A DNA stretch of 64,000 bases, from the NCBI GenBank assembly GCA_009692845.1, contig SHYK01000003.1, forward strand, positions 129,956 through 193,955, read 5' to 3'. The first letter of the stretch is position 1. The number at the start of each line of letters is the position of its first letter. This document shows positions 43,478 through 52,822 of this stretch, piece after piece. Source of the stretch: Chloroflexota bacterium. Its GTDB lineage: Bacteria; Chloroflexota; UBA6077; SHYK01. The notes below the pieces were generated by a model. The model ran no database searches, had not been told where the DNA came from, and saw nothing but the letters and a program-made list of their open reading frames with translations. The position numbers and the translations under genes are program-made.

Positions 43478-45334
43478 TTACCTTGTCCCCATGAGAAGCG
43501 GAAGCGCCGCGACTACGGCCAGCGCTACGGTGCCGGCAAAAAATGCCCAGGCATAGGCCTGCAGCTGGCCGGACTGCATCCGCCGCATCGAGGTGGCCGC
43601 GGATATGGTGGTTGAGCCGATCCCGTTAACGAAGGCATCGATGAGGCTCAGGTCGATCCGATTGGAAAGCCAGCCGAAGCCGAGGACGATCCGGGCGACG
43701 AAGCCGTTGTAGAGATGGTCCATGTAGTAGCGATTAACCAAGAGCGTGTGCACCGGTTGGAATCGGGCCGCCAATCGGGCGGATGCCTCGACTCGGCCAT
43801 CGCCATAGAGGACCCAGGCCAACAGGATGCCCGCCAGCGCCACCGCGGTGGAGATGCCTGCCACCGGCAGGTTGACCTCAGCAGTGACCGCTCGACCTTC
43901 GAGGAATGAACCGAATGGGTTGCCAAATAGGGCCGTTCCCAGCAGGCCGCTGGCGACGCTCGGGACGATCAAAACCAGCAGGGGAATGGTCATACTGAGT
44001 GGCTCGGGATGGTCATGGGTCTGGCCACGCGGGTTCCCCAGGAAGGCCAGGAAGATCAACCGAAACATGTAGGTCGCGGTCAGGAAAACCGTGGCCAGGG
44101 CTGCCGCGAAGAGCAGCGGATTCGTGCTGGCCGCGGCGGCCAGGATCTCATCCTTGCTCCAGAAGCCGCTCAGGGGAAAGATGCCGGCCAGCGAGAGCGC
44201 GGCAATAGTGGTGGCGATGAAGGTGATGGGCCGTTGCCGCCGTAGGCCGCCCATAGCCGATAGGTCATTGGTATCCATTAGGTGAATCAAGCTTCCTGCG
44301 CATAGGAAAAGCAGGGCTTTGAAGAAGGCATGGTTGAACAGGTGGAACATGCCGGCGCTCATCGCGCCCAGGCCGATGGCCATGATCATGTACCCGAGTT
44401 GACTGACGGTTGAGTAGGCCAGAACTCGCTTGATGTCATTTGCCACGATTCCCATGGACGCAGCAAAGATCGCGGTGAATCCCCCGACCACTGCAACCAC
44501 CATCATGGCCGTGGCCGAGTGTTCGAGGAGCGGAAACGTCCTGGCCATCAGGTACACGCCAGCCACGACCATGGTCGCGGCATGAATGAGGGCGCTGACC
44601 GGGGTGGGCCCCTCCATTGCATCGGGGAGCCACACATGCAACGGAAATTGAGCCGATTTCCCCACGGCACCACAGAAGACCAACAGCATCCCGACAGTCA
44701 AGGCCGCGGCCGGAATGCGCCCGGCCGCGGCGGCCTCCTCGAGGCCTCGAAATTCCAGGGTACCGGCGTGCCAGTAGAGGAACAGGATTCCGAGCAGGAA
44801 TCCGAAATCGCCCAACCGAGTCACGATGAAGGCCTTCTTGGCGGCGGCCGACGCTTCGGGGCGCTCGTGCCAATGGCCGATCAGTAGGTAGGAGCAGAGC
44901 CCTACCAGCTCCCAGAAGATGTACATCGTGAGCAGGCTGTTCGCGAGGACCAGCCCTAGCATGGAGAAGGTGAATAGAGACATCGCGGCGTAGTAGCGGG
45001 AATAGCCGTTGTCGCCATGCATGTAGCCGAGCGAGTAGATCTGGACCAGCAGGCTGACCGAGGTCACCACGACGAGCATGATCGCGGTGAGCGGATCGAC
45101 CTGGAAGCCGACCGTGAGCCCCAGTCCATGGCCGAGGGGGAGCCATTCCATCGACTGCTCGATGCGAGCGCCCGCCGCGATTTCCCTCAACACCTGAAGG
45201 GAGAGGGCGCCGCCCAGGCCGATCGCCAGGATCGTCAGCCAAGCGCTGAGCGCGGGTGAGCGCCGAGCACCGAGGGCAATCAGGGCGAAGGCGCCCAGCG
45301 GCAGGGCGGCGATCAGCCAGGCGTTGTTACTCAC
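43478..45334 (-). CDS. nuoL: NADH-quinone oxidoreductase subunit L
   Basis: 618 residues. Largest pump subunit of complex I, with the antiporter core (FWELVGLCSYLLIGHW, KSAQFPLHVWLPDAMEGPTP, LAYSTVSQLGYMIMAIGLG) and the C-terminal region that forms the long lateral helix. The start overlaps the nuoK stop by four bases. Length is at the normal value for bacterial NuoL. Confidence 0.96.
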   Translation of the reverse strand: MSNNAWLIAALPLGAFALIALGARRSPALSAWLTILAIGLGGALSLQVLREIAAGARIEQSMEWLPLGHGLGLTVGFQVDPLTAIMLVVVTSVSLLVQIYSLGYMHGDNGYSRYYAAMSLFTFSMLGLVLANSLLTMYIFWELVGLCSYLLIGHWHERPEASAAAKKAFIVTRLGDFGFLLGILFLYWHAGTLEFRGLEEAAAAGRIPAAALTVGMLLVFCGAVGKSAQFPLHVWLPDAMEGPTPVSALIHAATMVVAGVYLMARTFPLLEHSATAMMVVAVVGGFTAIFAASMGIVANDIKRVLAYSTVSQLGYMIMAIGLGAMSAGMFHLFNHAFFKALLFLCAGSLIHLMDTNDLSAMGGLRRQRPITFIATTIAALSLAGIFPLSGFWSKDEILAAAASTNPLLFAAALATVFLTATYMFRLIFLAFLGNPRGQTHDHPEPLSMTIPLLVLIVPSVASGLLGTALFGNPFGSFLEGRAVTAEVNLPVAGISTAVALAGILLAWVLYGDGRVEASARLAARFQPVHTLLVNRYYMDHLYNGFVARIVLGFGWLSNRIDLSLIDAFVNGIGSTTISAATSMRRMQSGQLQAYAWAFFAGTVALAVVAALPLLMGTR

Positions 45335-45666
45335 CCTTGGAGCTCGTTCGCTTCATCGATTTGCACCGAGTGCCGCAGATGATAGATGGCAATGATGAGG
45401 GCGAGTCCCACGGCGGCCTCGGCCGCGGCCACGGTGATGATGAATAGAGCGAAGACCTGGCCGGTCAGCACGGCGGGCTCGAGCTGGCGCGCGAAGGCGA
45501 CGAAAGTCACGTTGACGCCATTGAGCATCACTTCAATTGCCATGAGGATCACGATGGAGTTGCGCTTGGTGAGGGCACCCGCCAACCCAATACTGAACAA
45601 GGCGGCGCCCAAGATGAGGCCGTGCTGCAAGGTGATTGGATAGAGCGGCGGGAATGCTGGGGGCAC
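45331..45666 (-). CDS. nuoK: NADH-quinone oxidoreductase subunit K
   Basis: 111 residues with three membrane helices. The conserved glutamates of the MrpC-like family are present in IVILMAIEVMLNGVNVTFVA and VAAAEAAVGLALI. NuoK lines the proton path between the quinone site and the antiporter modules. It follows nuoJ immediately and overlaps nuoL. Confidence 0.95.
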   Translation of the reverse strand: MPPAFPPLYPITLQHGLILGAALFSIGLAGALTKRNSIVILMAIEVMLNGVNVTFVAFARQLEPAVLTGQVFALFIITVAAAEAAVGLALIIAIYHLRHSVQIDEANELQG

Positions 45667-46170
45667 TTAGCCCTCCCTCGCGATCACGAGTGCGCCGATC
45701 ATGGCGACCAGCAGCAAGACCGAAGCAATCTCGAACGGCAGGGCGTAGGTCGTGAAAAGGCTCTCCCCGATCTGCTCAGTGGTGGGGGCGTCGGATGGAA
45801 TTCCCACGACTTTGGGCCACTGCACAGAGACCAGGGTCGCGGTGGTGACGATGAAAACCGCCCCGGCGACCAGGACTCCGGACACCGCTTGTCCGGCGGA
45901 CGCGAGATGGGGCACTTCCAGGTTGACCGGGGTGAGCATCAATCCAAACAGGATGAGAATCATGACCGCGCCGACGTACACAAGCACTTGGACGGCGGCG
46001 AGAAAGTCCGCCCCCAGGATGACGAATACGGCGGCAACGCTCGCCAGTGTGACGACGAGAAAAAGGGCGCTGTGGAAGACATTGCGGGCGACGATGAGCC
46101 CGATGGCGCCGATGATCGACGCCAAGCCGAAGGTGTAAAAGCCGCCCGCGACCAGAAAATCAACCGGCAC
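45667..46170 (-). CDS. nuoJ: NADH-quinone oxidoreductase subunit J
   Basis: 167 residues, five predicted helices. Recognised by VARNVFHSALFLVVTLASVA and FLAAVQVLVYVGAVMILILF, the TM3 segment with the pi-bulge region important in proton transfer. It lies only four bases after nuoH; in most operons nuoI sits between them, but there is no room for it here. Confidence 0.94.
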   Translation of the reverse strand: MPVDFLVAGGFYTFGLASIIGAIGLIVARNVFHSALFLVVTLASVAAVFVILGADFLAAVQVLVYVGAVMILILFGLMLTPVNLEVPHLASAGQAVSGVLVAGAVFIVTTATLVSVQWPKVVGIPSDAPTTEQIGESLFTTYALPFEIASVLLLVAMIGALVIAREG

Positions 46171-46174
46171 CGGA

Positions 46175-47248
46175 TTAGGCCACCGAGCCCTGGGTGAGGC
46201 TGACGAGCGCGGCCGTAATAACCAGGGTCGCGAGGGATATCGGGAGGGCCACTTTCCAGGCGAACTGCATAAGCTGGTCGTAGCGGAGTCGAGGGAGGGT
46301 GCTGCGGACCCAGATCAGAATCAGGAAGACGCCATAGGCCTTCACGAACATCCAGACGTACGGTGGCAGGATCGGCCCCAACCAGCCACCCAGGAATAGG
46401 ACCGAGGCGATCGCGCCGACGGCAAAGCTATTTGCATATTCGGCGAGGAAGAACAGGGCGAAGCGCATGCCGCTGTACTCCGTGTGAAAGCCGGCGATGA
46501 TCTCCGATTCGGCCTCGGCCAGATCGAAGGGGGATCGATTCACCTCCGCAATACCGGCGGTAAGGAACAAGAGAAAAGCGACCGGTCCGACCGGCAGGAT
46601 CGCAATGTTCCAGATCCCCCGCTGCGCCTCAACGATGCCCTGCAGAGACATAGTGCCTGCCCAGAGCACGGGCACCATGGCGGACAGCACCAGCGGGATC
46701 TCGTAGCTGATCAGCTGCGCAGCCACGCGCATGCCGCCCAGGAGGGCGTACTTGTTTGATGAGGCCCAACCCGCCATCAATATGCCCAGCGTCGTGAAGG
46801 CGCCCAGACCCAACACGAGCAGGATGCCGACGTCGATGTCTGCAACCCCCAGCCCGGGACCCCAGGGGACGAGCGACCAAACGGCCAGCGATGGAACGAG
46901 CACGATCAAGGGCGCGATGAGGAAAATGGCTCGGTCCGCCCCGAACGGCACGATGTCCTCTTTCATGAGTAGCTTTACGGCATCTGCCACCGGCTGAAGG
47001 ATTCCACTCGGACCCACCCGATTGGGTCCGATGCGACCCTGCATCATTGCCACCACGCGTCGCTCGGTCCAAACCTGGCTCATCACCACGACCGCGATGA
47101 TGGTGGTCAGCATGGCCACCGCCGCGACCGACAGGATGAGGGTTGGCAGGGGCTCTGCGAGATTCGAACCCAGGGCGCCGTGCAGTCCACCGCCCACATA
47201 GGCAAACGGGTCGCAGATGAAAGCGGGAAGAAAACAGGAAGAAGGCAC
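46175..47248 (-). CDS. nuoH: NADH-quinone oxidoreductase subunit H
   Basis: 357 residues, eight predicted helices. NuoH forms the quinone chamber entrance. Signatures are ERRVVAMMQGRIGPNRVGPS, GILMAGWASSNKYALLGGMR, and AEVNRSPFDLAEAESEIIAG with its acidic cluster. It starts two bases after the nuoC stop, so nuoD, normally next to nuoC, is missing at this place. Confidence 0.96.
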   Translation of the reverse strand: MPSSCFLPAFICDPFAYVGGGLHGALGSNLAEPLPTLILSVAAVAMLTTIIAVVVMSQVWTERRVVAMMQGRIGPNRVGPSGILQPVADAVKLLMKEDIVPFGADRAIFLIAPLIVLVPSLAVWSLVPWGPGLGVADIDVGILLVLGLGAFTTLGILMAGWASSNKYALLGGMRVAAQLISYEIPLVLSAMVPVLWAGTMSLQGIVEAQRGIWNIAILPVGPVAFLLFLTAGIAEVNRSPFDLAEAESEIIAGFHTEYSGMRFALFFLAEYANSFAVGAIASVLFLGGWLGPILPPYVWMFVKAYGVFLILIWVRSTLPRLRYDQLMQFAWKVALPISLATLVITAALVSLTQGSVA

Positions 47249-47250
47249 GG

Positions 47251-47904
47251 TCAGTCTCTCGCTTCTTGATTGGACGGATCCGGGGGCTGCTGATCGGGCG
47301 CGAGTTGGCCTTCCACGCCGTGCCGGAGGTGGCGCATCAGGACGTAATCGGGGGCAATCCGGAAATCCTTGCGGAGCGGATGGCCCGGGAAGTTGTCCTC
47401 AGTCAAGATGCGGCGAAGATCTGGATGACCGACGAAGTTGATGCCCATGAGATCGTAGGTCTCGCGTTCCTGAAATTCGGCTCCGGGCCAGACGCTGGTC
47501 AAGCTCGGGCAATCGGGCAGCGCGGTTCGCGGCAAGCTCGATTTCAGGTAGACGCCAATGGGCTGCTCCAGCGAGAAGACCAGGTAAATCACCTCGATTC
47601 GGTCTGGCCAATCGACGGCGGTCACCATGGAAAGCAGGCGGTAACCGTGGTCGTCGCGGAGCGAACGGGCCGCGACTTCGAGCTCGCTGGTGGGTACCAC
47701 GATCTCTACGTAGTTGCCATGAGGTTGCCCGTCAACGGCGGGAATGACTGGCTTCAAACCATGGAGGAGATGGGTAGTATGAAACTCGACGGCGCCCGGT
47801 TCGGGCATCGAGTCGCCGGCCGGGCTTGCAGCGGATGCAGGAGCCTCGTTGTTGGAAGGCGCTTCGGAGGGTGCTTCCCTCTCCGGGCCGGGTTCGGATT
47901 CCAC
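47251..47904 (-). CDS. nuoC: NADH-quinone oxidoreductase subunit C
   Basis: 217 residues from GTG at 47904. The 30 kDa-subunit core is clear: LLSMVTAVDWPDRIEVIYLV, SVWPGAEFQERETYDLMGI and GHPDLRRILTEDNFPGHPLRKDF, the last shortened here. The first 45 residues are a Pro/Ala/Glu-rich extension. It is not fused to NuoD. In complex I NuoC packs against NuoD in the peripheral arm, so a NuoD must come from elsewhere. The 181 bases between nuoB and nuoC hold no gene. Confidence 0.93.
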   Translation of the reverse strand: MESEPGPEREAPSEAPSNNEAPASAASPAGDSMPEPGAVEFHTTHLLHGLKPVIPAVDGQPHGNYVEIVVPTSELEVAARSLRDDHGYRLLSMVTAVDWPDRIEVIYLVFSLEQPIGVYLKSSLPRTALPDCPSLTSVWPGAEFQERETYDLMGINFVGHPDLRRILTEDNFPGHPLRKDFRIAPDYVLMRHLRHGVEGQLAPDQQPPDPSNQEARD

Positions 47905-48085
47905 AGTAAACCCCAGTAGTTCGATCCGCGAGGCTTGATGCGCTAGGCCCTTGCGGGCGACGGAGTACGAGTTTGGCTTGGCTACCTTCGTTGTGGGGAG
48001 GCGGCCATCAGTTTACTGGCCCGATTGATTCCTGATCCTTACCGAGGGCGCGGCTGGCTAACAAAGGCTCGGGAGCCAGATCAAG

Positions 48086-48682
48086 TTAGCGGCCACTGCG
48101 AGTTTGGGCGAGGGATTCGCCTTCGATCTTTTCCTGAAGCTTCATGATGCCCCACAAGAGGGCGTCTGGCCGGGGCGGGCAGCCCGGGACGTGAACGTCA
48201 ACTGGCACGAAATTGTCGATGCCCGGCACGGTACTGTAGGAGCCCTGGAAGGGCCCGCCGGCGATAGTACACGAGCCCATCGCTATGACGTACTTGGGGT
48301 TTGCCATCTGGTCATAGATGCGGCGAACGGCCGGGGCCATTTTCGTAGTCACGGTGCCGGCGACGATCATGAGATCGGCCTGGCGAGGCGACGGCCGAAA
48401 GACCTCAGCGCCAAACCGAGAAAGATCGAAGCGCGCGGTGCCCGCCGCCATCATTTCGATAGCGCAGCAGGCTAGGCCGAAGGCGACAGGCCAAAGCGAC
48501 GATTTTCTCGCCCAGTTGACCAGCTTGTCGACGCTGGTGACCATTACGTTTTGGCGGAGCTCAAACGGAAGCGCAAGGGTCTGCTCGATGCCGTGGATAC
48601 CCGCGGTGGGATCGCCGTGGGCGTCGACAAATCGAATCGGCTGGATGTTACGGGCCTGGTCAGCTGACGGGTCCTGGCTCAA
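48086..48682 (-). CDS. nuoB: NADH-quinone oxidoreductase subunit B
   Basis: 198 residues from TTG at 48682, chosen as the first start after the nuoA stop; a longer reading would lie inside nuoA. NuoB binds cluster N2, the last iron-sulfur centre before quinone. Its ligands are Cys72 and Cys73 ([11 protein letters not shown]), Cys138 (MGSCTIAGG) and Cys168 ([11 protein letters not shown]). An ATG at old family position [13 protein letters not shown] is another start possibility. Confidence 0.94.
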   Translation of the reverse strand: MSQDPSADQARNIQPIRFVDAHGDPTAGIHGIEQTLALPFELRQNVMVTSVDKLVNWARKSSLWPVAFGLACCAIEMMAAGTARFDLSRFGAEVFRPSPRQADLMIVAGTVTTKMAPAVRRIYDQMANPKYVIAMGSCTIAGGPFQGSYSTVPGIDNFVPVDVHVPGCPPRPDALLWGIMKLQEKIEGESLAQTRSGR

Positions 48683-48698
48683 TGCCTGATTACCCGGA

Positions 48699-49055
48699 TC
48701 ATACCCACTGGAGGGCGCCCTTCCGCCACGCATAAACGTATCCGACCAGGAGAAGTCCAATGAAGATGACCACCTCCGTGAGGGCAAACAAGCCCAGGTG
48801 GCGGTAGGCCACCGCCCAGGGGAACAGGAAGACTGCTTCGACGTCGAAGATTACGAACAACAGCGCATAGAGGTAGTAACGGGTGTGGAACTGAATTGAG
48901 GTGGGGCCAATGGTTTCGACGCCGCACTCATAGGGCGCGTTCTTCACTCGGTCGGGCATTTTCGGAATGATGAGACCAGAGAGGAAAAGCGGAAGCAACC
49001 CGAATGCAGTGGCGATCGCAATGGCGATCACTATGGGTCCGAAGGATCCGACCAA
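48699..49055 (-). CDS. nuoA: NADH-quinone oxidoreductase subunit A
   Basis: 118 residues, three membrane helices. Conserved loop [20 protein letters not shown] with the quinone-site cysteine, and [19 protein letters not shown]. It is the first gene of the nuo operon; the intergenic region upstream holds the palindrome cluster and probably the promoter. Confidence 0.95.
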   Translation of the reverse strand: MVGSFGPIVIAIAIATAFGLLPLFLSGLIIPKMPDRVKNAPYECGVETIGPTSIQFHTRYYLYALLFVIFDVEAVFLFPWAVAYRHLGLFALTEVVIFIGLLLVGYVYAWRKGALQWV

Positions 49056-49107
49056 TCATTTCTCCCTGGGGAGCTGAGTATAGCCAAGAGGAAGGCCCGC
49101 CCGCCCA

Positions 49108-49198
49108 TCTAGTCGGGGGCTCCGACCCCGAACCCCCGGGGGCTCCGACCCCCAGTGGGCCTTCGGCCCGAACCACCGGTGGGGTTCGGGCCGATTTT
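49108..49198. repeat. Cluster of GC-rich palindromes upstream of nuoA
   Basis: A perfect 11-bp hairpin (49164-49174 with 49183-49193, CGGCCCGAACC, 8-base loop) lies next to two direct copies of GGGGGCTCCGACCCC (from about 49112 and 49138) that can themselves pair with neighbouring GGGGTTCGGGG stretches. Such arrays resemble REP-like intergenic palindromes. A similar GGGGCC-TTC-GGCCCC element occurs at 52676-52690. Confidence 0.55.
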
Positions 49199-49243
49199 CA
49201 TCGAACGGGGGCCGGGCGAGCGGCGCCCGGCCCCCGTTCGATG
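49199..49243 (-). terminator. Perfect 20-bp hairpin after the amidohydrolase gene
   Basis: 49199-49218 and 49224-49243 are exact reverse complements (20 pairs) around a 5-base loop. On the minus strand it starts 18 bases after the amidohydrolase stop. No uridine tract follows (AAAAUCGG), so it would stop RNA polymerase or stabilise the 3' end without the classical tail. It separates the amidohydrolase gene from nuoA. Confidence 0.6.
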
Positions 49244-49261
49244 CTTGAATCAGTGCTTGGC

Positions 49262-50434
49262 TTACGGCTCGCCGAAGAAGCGCACCGGGTTGTCCCAGAG
49301 GAGCTTCCGGCGCTGCTCCTCGGTCAAGCTCGTCCAGCCGACTGGGATATTCACCGACTCAGGGAACCGAGACTCACAGTGCGGGTAGTCGGTGCCTAGC
49401 ATGAGCACGTGGTCGCCGATCAAATCAGTGACCGCTTTGGCCACCTCTTCACCCTCATGGAGGACCGTGGCGCAGAAGAATCGGCCGCCGGTCATATATT
49501 CGGACAGCTTGTATTCCAGGTGCTCGTTCACGTAGCCCATGTAGACCGCCTGGTCGTCCATCCGCTTGGCCCAGAATGGCAGCCAGCCGAAGCCGGATTC
49601 CAGGACGCCGTACCGGAAAGTCGGGAACTTGTCCATCATGCCGGAGCCGAACACCGCGGCGACGGCGCGCATGGCGCCCCACGGGTGGCCGGCTAGGCGG
49701 CCGATAAATGGATTGTCCCAGAGATCCCGGTAGCCCGGATAGCCCGAAGCAAAGCTGTGATGGATGACCGCCAGGTTCTCGTCGCAGGCAGCTGCCCACA
49801 CGGGATCCAGGTCCGGGTGGTCGATCGGGTAACCGATGGGGAGGCTCGGATGGACGGCGACCGCCCACTTCTTGGGTCCCCACTTCTTGATTTGCGCGAT
49901 GGACCACTCGATATCTTTGGGAGTAATCGTGATGCAAGACTTGAGTCGGGTCGCATCGGCGCCGCAGAACCAGTCCATGTAGGCGTGCTCGGCATCCACG
50001 AATTCCCGCTCCATGTCTGGCTCGGGGTTGCCGACACCAGCCGTGTGGACGATGAAGTGGACGTCCTGGCCTTCGGTATCCATGTCCTTCAGCCGGAGCT
50101 TGGGGTCCCAGTCGCCGCCGCCATCGGTCGGCAAAACCGTTCCCATGAAGGCCTGCCGATGTCGGCTCGCGTTCTCTCGAGGGCCTGCCTCGCCGAGGAT
50201 CCGGGGCTTGCCGCCGCCCCAGCCCTCTCCACCGCCTTCGCCCGACCGAAAGCGGAACAGATGGCGGAAGGGGGGCTCGAAAATCTCGCTCGCCATTCCG
50301 ATCTTATTGTCGGATTGGTAGTCAGTGAAATCTGGATATCGGTCGAGGGCCTTCTTGGATAGGAACGGCTTGACCGACTCTACGGTGGGCTTGATATGGG
50401 TGTCGGCATCGTAGACCTTGAAACCGTTGCGCAT
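49262..50434 (-). CDS. Amidohydrolase 2-family metal-dependent hydrolase
   Basis: 390 residues. TIM-barrel hydrolase/decarboxylase of the ACMSD-like group: metal ligands Asp11 and His13 (YDADTH), a barrel His in VAVHPSLP, further His in VIHHSF, and the terminal Asp in MLGTDYPHCESRFPES. A Gly/Glu-rich insert lies at about 64-78. The substrate is unknown; relatives act on aromatic acids. Strong start at 50434 with AGGAGGAG upstream. It is monocistronic. Confidence 0.85.
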   Translation of the reverse strand: MRNGFKVYDADTHIKPTVESVKPFLSKKALDRYPDFTDYQSDNKIGMASEIFEPPFRHLFRFRSGEGGGEGWGGGKPRILGEAGPRENASRHRQAFMGTVLPTDGGGDWDPKLRLKDMDTEGQDVHFIVHTAGVGNPEPDMEREFVDAEHAYMDWFCGADATRLKSCITITPKDIEWSIAQIKKWGPKKWAVAVHPSLPIGYPIDHPDLDPVWAAACDENLAVIHHSFASGYPGYRDLWDNPFIGRLAGHPWGAMRAVAAVFGSGMMDKFPTFRYGVLESGFGWLPFWAKRMDDQAVYMGYVNEHLEYKLSEYMTGGRFFCATVLHEGEEVAKAVTDLIGDHVLMLGTDYPHCESRFPESVNIPVGWTSLTEEQRRKLLWDNPVRFFGEP

Positions 50435-50827
50435 CTATCTCCTCCTCTGGACGTCGACGAGGTGCTTCGCAGGCTGGACTATTGTATGTCCCAGGTCTGG
50501 ATGTTCCAGGCACTTGCCTCCGACCAGCTCCGGCGACGGAACCAGGCCGGTCACGCCCTTGCGGGCGCCGGCCAGATTCGGGTTGTTGTAAGCGGGCAGG
50601 CAGGGCAGATTATCGATCAGGTTGCGGATCTCATCGACTCGGATCTGGTTGACCGTCGCGCAACTATCGCCGAATTATTGAGCCGTGACACAGAAATAAG
50701 CAATCAGGAAGAGGACGCGCTCACTCCCTGGCGACGCGAGGCCGAGCCTGCGCGAGGAGACAGCTGGGGTCTGAGGACGAGCAGACGGATGAGAAATCTC
50801 TGGCTGATGCCAGGGCGCTGAGATGCG
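50435..50827. other. Interval without a confident gene
   Basis: 393 bases between lgt and the amidohydrolase. A minus-strand frame of about 60 codons (…IRVDEIRNLIDNLP, then LPAYNNPNLAGARKG) has coding character but no start and could be a gene remnant. A plus-strand frame of 141 codons covers the same bases without start signals. No RNA gene or repeat was seen. Confidence 0.4.
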
Positions 50828-51598
50828 CTAAGCGGCGGCGGGGCGGCGAGCGAGGCGAACTAAGGCGAAGATCCCCACGTAGAAGGCCATCAGGGCAATG
50901 ACTTGCGAAATTTGCAGGCCGCCCATCCGAATCGGGTCCAGACGCAGGAAGCTCAGCAGGAAGCGTCCGAGTGAATAGAGGATTAGATACATCCAGTAGG
51001 TCATGCCTTTGACCGGCAGGCGGGGGCCGAGAACCATCACGACGCCAAGCACGACGAGGTCCCAGATCATCTCGTAGCCCACCGCTGGATGAACGGGGAA
51101 GCGCGAGCCCGGGGAGTCCGGGTGGAGATACATGGTGCCCCAGGGGAGATTCGTCAGGGTGGACGGGTGCTCGCCGTTGATGATGTCACCGATGCGACCA
51201 ACCGCCTGCCCGATCAGCAACCCGGGCGCAGCGAGATCGGCCAGCGGGCCAGCCGAGACGTGCATGATGCGGGCGGCAATCAAACCAGCGAGGCTGCCGC
51301 CAACGATAGCGCCTAAGAGGCCGATGCCTCCCTCGTTGAGAAGGAAAATCTTGGCCGGCGCCTGGGAGTAGATATCCCAGTTATCGGCTACGTGGAGGAT
51401 TCGCGCCCCCAGCATGCCACCGAGGATTGCCCAGGGCGCAACCGAAAGCACGGGGTCTTCGGGGAAGCTGTCGCGGCGAGCAACCCACAGTCCAAGCGCG
51501 ATTCCCGCTGCAATGCCAGCGGCGGAGAAAAGCCCGTGCCAGGTAAGGGCAAACGGGCCCAACTGGAAAAGCGTCGGGTTCAGGGTCAGGGCAATCAT
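50828..51598 (-). CDS. lgt: Prolipoprotein diacylglyceryl transferase
   Basis: 256 residues from ATG at 51598, which overlaps the mreB stop (ATGA). Integral membrane enzyme that puts diacylglycerol on lipobox cysteines, needed by the several lipoproteins encoded here. Seven helices. The signature region is [10 protein letters not shown] (134-143): Arg135 and Glu143 are present, and Asp138 stands where E. coli has Asn146. The periplasmic loop around [14 protein letters not shown] corresponds to the HGGL motif. Confidence 0.93.
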   Translation of the reverse strand: MIALTLNPTLFQLGPFALTWHGLFSAAGIAAGIALGLWVARRDSFPEDPVLSVAPWAILGGMLGARILHVADNWDIYSQAPAKIFLLNEGGIGLLGAIVGGSLAGLIAARIMHVSAGPLADLAAPGLLIGQAVGRIGDIINGEHPSTLTNLPWGTMYLHPDSPGSRFPVHPAVGYEMIWDLVVLGVVMVLGPRLPVKGMTYWMYLILYSLGRFLLSFLRLDPIRMGGLQISQVIALMAFYVGIFALVRLARRPAAA

Positions 51599-52602
51599 GA
51601 AGCGGAGGTCAGGCAGTGTCGGTAGATTTCCAGGTTTTCCAGGGCCCGCCCGGCGCCGACAGCGACGCAAGCCAGGGGATCTTCTGCGACGTAGGCCGCC
51701 ACGCCGGTTTCGCGACTAAGCAGTGTATCCAGATTTCGGAGCAGCGATCCCCCTCCGGTCAGGAGCATTCCCCGATCGGCGACATCGGCCGACAACTCGG
51801 GAGGCGTCTGCTCGAGCACCGCTTTGACGTTGGCTATGATAAGGGCAAGGGTCTCGGCCATCGCTTCGGACACATCGCTGGATTTCAGCATGATGGTTTT
51901 CGGTAGACCGTCCACCTGATCGCGCCCGCGAACTTCGACTTCGAGATCGCGGGCCAATGGAAGTGCGCTTCCGATCTGAACTTTGACATCTTCGGCGGTG
52001 CGCTCGCCGATAAGCAAGTTATAGCGGCGCTTGATGTAGGTTGCGATGACCTCGTCCAACTTGTCGCCGCCCATTCGGAGCGACGAACTCACCACGATGT
52101 CGTTCAGGGAGATAATCGCCGCCTCGCTGGTCCCGCCGCCGATATCCACAATCAGGTTGCCACTGGGTCCGGCAATGGGCACGCCGGCCCCTATTGCGGC
52201 GGCGAGCGGCTCCGCGATCAAATGCGCCTCTCTGGCGCCCGCTTGCAATGTGGCGTCCAATACGGCGCGACTCTCAATTGCCGTCACGCCGGCCGGAATG
52301 CAGACCATTATCGTGGGTTTGAAGATCTGAAGTCGGCCACAAACCTGTTGGATAAAGTGCCGCAACATGGCTTGAGTGACCGTGTAGTCCGCGATTACGC
52401 CATCCCGCATCGGGCGACTTACCTTGACGCGGTCTGGAACGCGGCCCAGCATCCGGCGGGCGGCAGTTCCAACCGCGAGCACTCGGGAATCGGCCTCCGA
52501 GTAGGCGACCACCGAGGGCTCATTGAGGACGATGCCTTTCCCTTTCATGTACACGAGGACGTTGGCCGTGCCGAGGTCGATTCCGATGGCTTTCCCGAAC
52601 AT
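51595..52602 (-). CDS. mreB: Rod-shape-determining protein MreB
   Basis: 335 residues. Bacterial actin that organises lateral wall synthesis. Nucleotide-binding phrases are [30 protein letters not shown] and [14 protein letters not shown]; the membrane-binding loop and [17 protein letters not shown] are also typical. mreC and mreD do not follow; lgt overlaps instead. A rod or filamentous cell is suggested but not proven. Confidence 0.95.
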   Translation of the reverse strand: MFGKAIGIDLGTANVLVYMKGKGIVLNEPSVVAYSEADSRVLAVGTAARRMLGRVPDRVKVSRPMRDGVIADYTVTQAMLRHFIQQVCGRLQIFKPTIMVCIPAGVTAIESRAVLDATLQAGAREAHLIAEPLAAAIGAGVPIAGPSGNLIVDIGGGTSEAAIISLNDIVVSSSLRMGGDKLDEVIATYIKRRYNLLIGERTAEDVKVQIGSALPLARDLEVEVRGRDQVDGLPKTIMLKSSDVSEAMAETLALIIANVKAVLEQTPPELSADVADRGMLLTGGGSLLRNLDTLLSRETGVAAYVAEDPLACVAVGAGRALENLEIYRHCLTSAS

Positions 52603-52675
52603 GTTTTTAGGGGCTGACTCGCATCTTAGTTTCCTTCTTGAGATTCATGGATTTTTGAACGCCCGCCCGCCCCCT

Positions 52676-52690
52676 GGGGCCTTCGGCCCC
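52676..52690. repeat. GGGGCC-TTC-GGCCCC hairpin between murA and mreB
   Basis: Perfect six-base arms with a three-base loop in the 220-base gap between the murA stop and the mreB start. No T-run follows on either strand, so a terminator role is uncertain. The remainder of the gap holds no gene. Confidence 0.4.
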
Positions 52691-52822
52691 TCACCCCCGC
52701 ACGGGAATGAGTGCGCGGAACAAAATGCCAATGAGGACGGTTCGTTATGCCTAGTAGCGATTCTTGACCGTAAGGCTTCAGAATTGCAACTGGCAAGGGA
52801 AAGCGCTGCGGAGGAGGGACAG

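Noticed and set aside
50396-50821. 141-codon plus-strand frame beside lgt
   Set aside because: No ribosome binding site or family; begins inside the amidohydrolase gene on the opposite strand.
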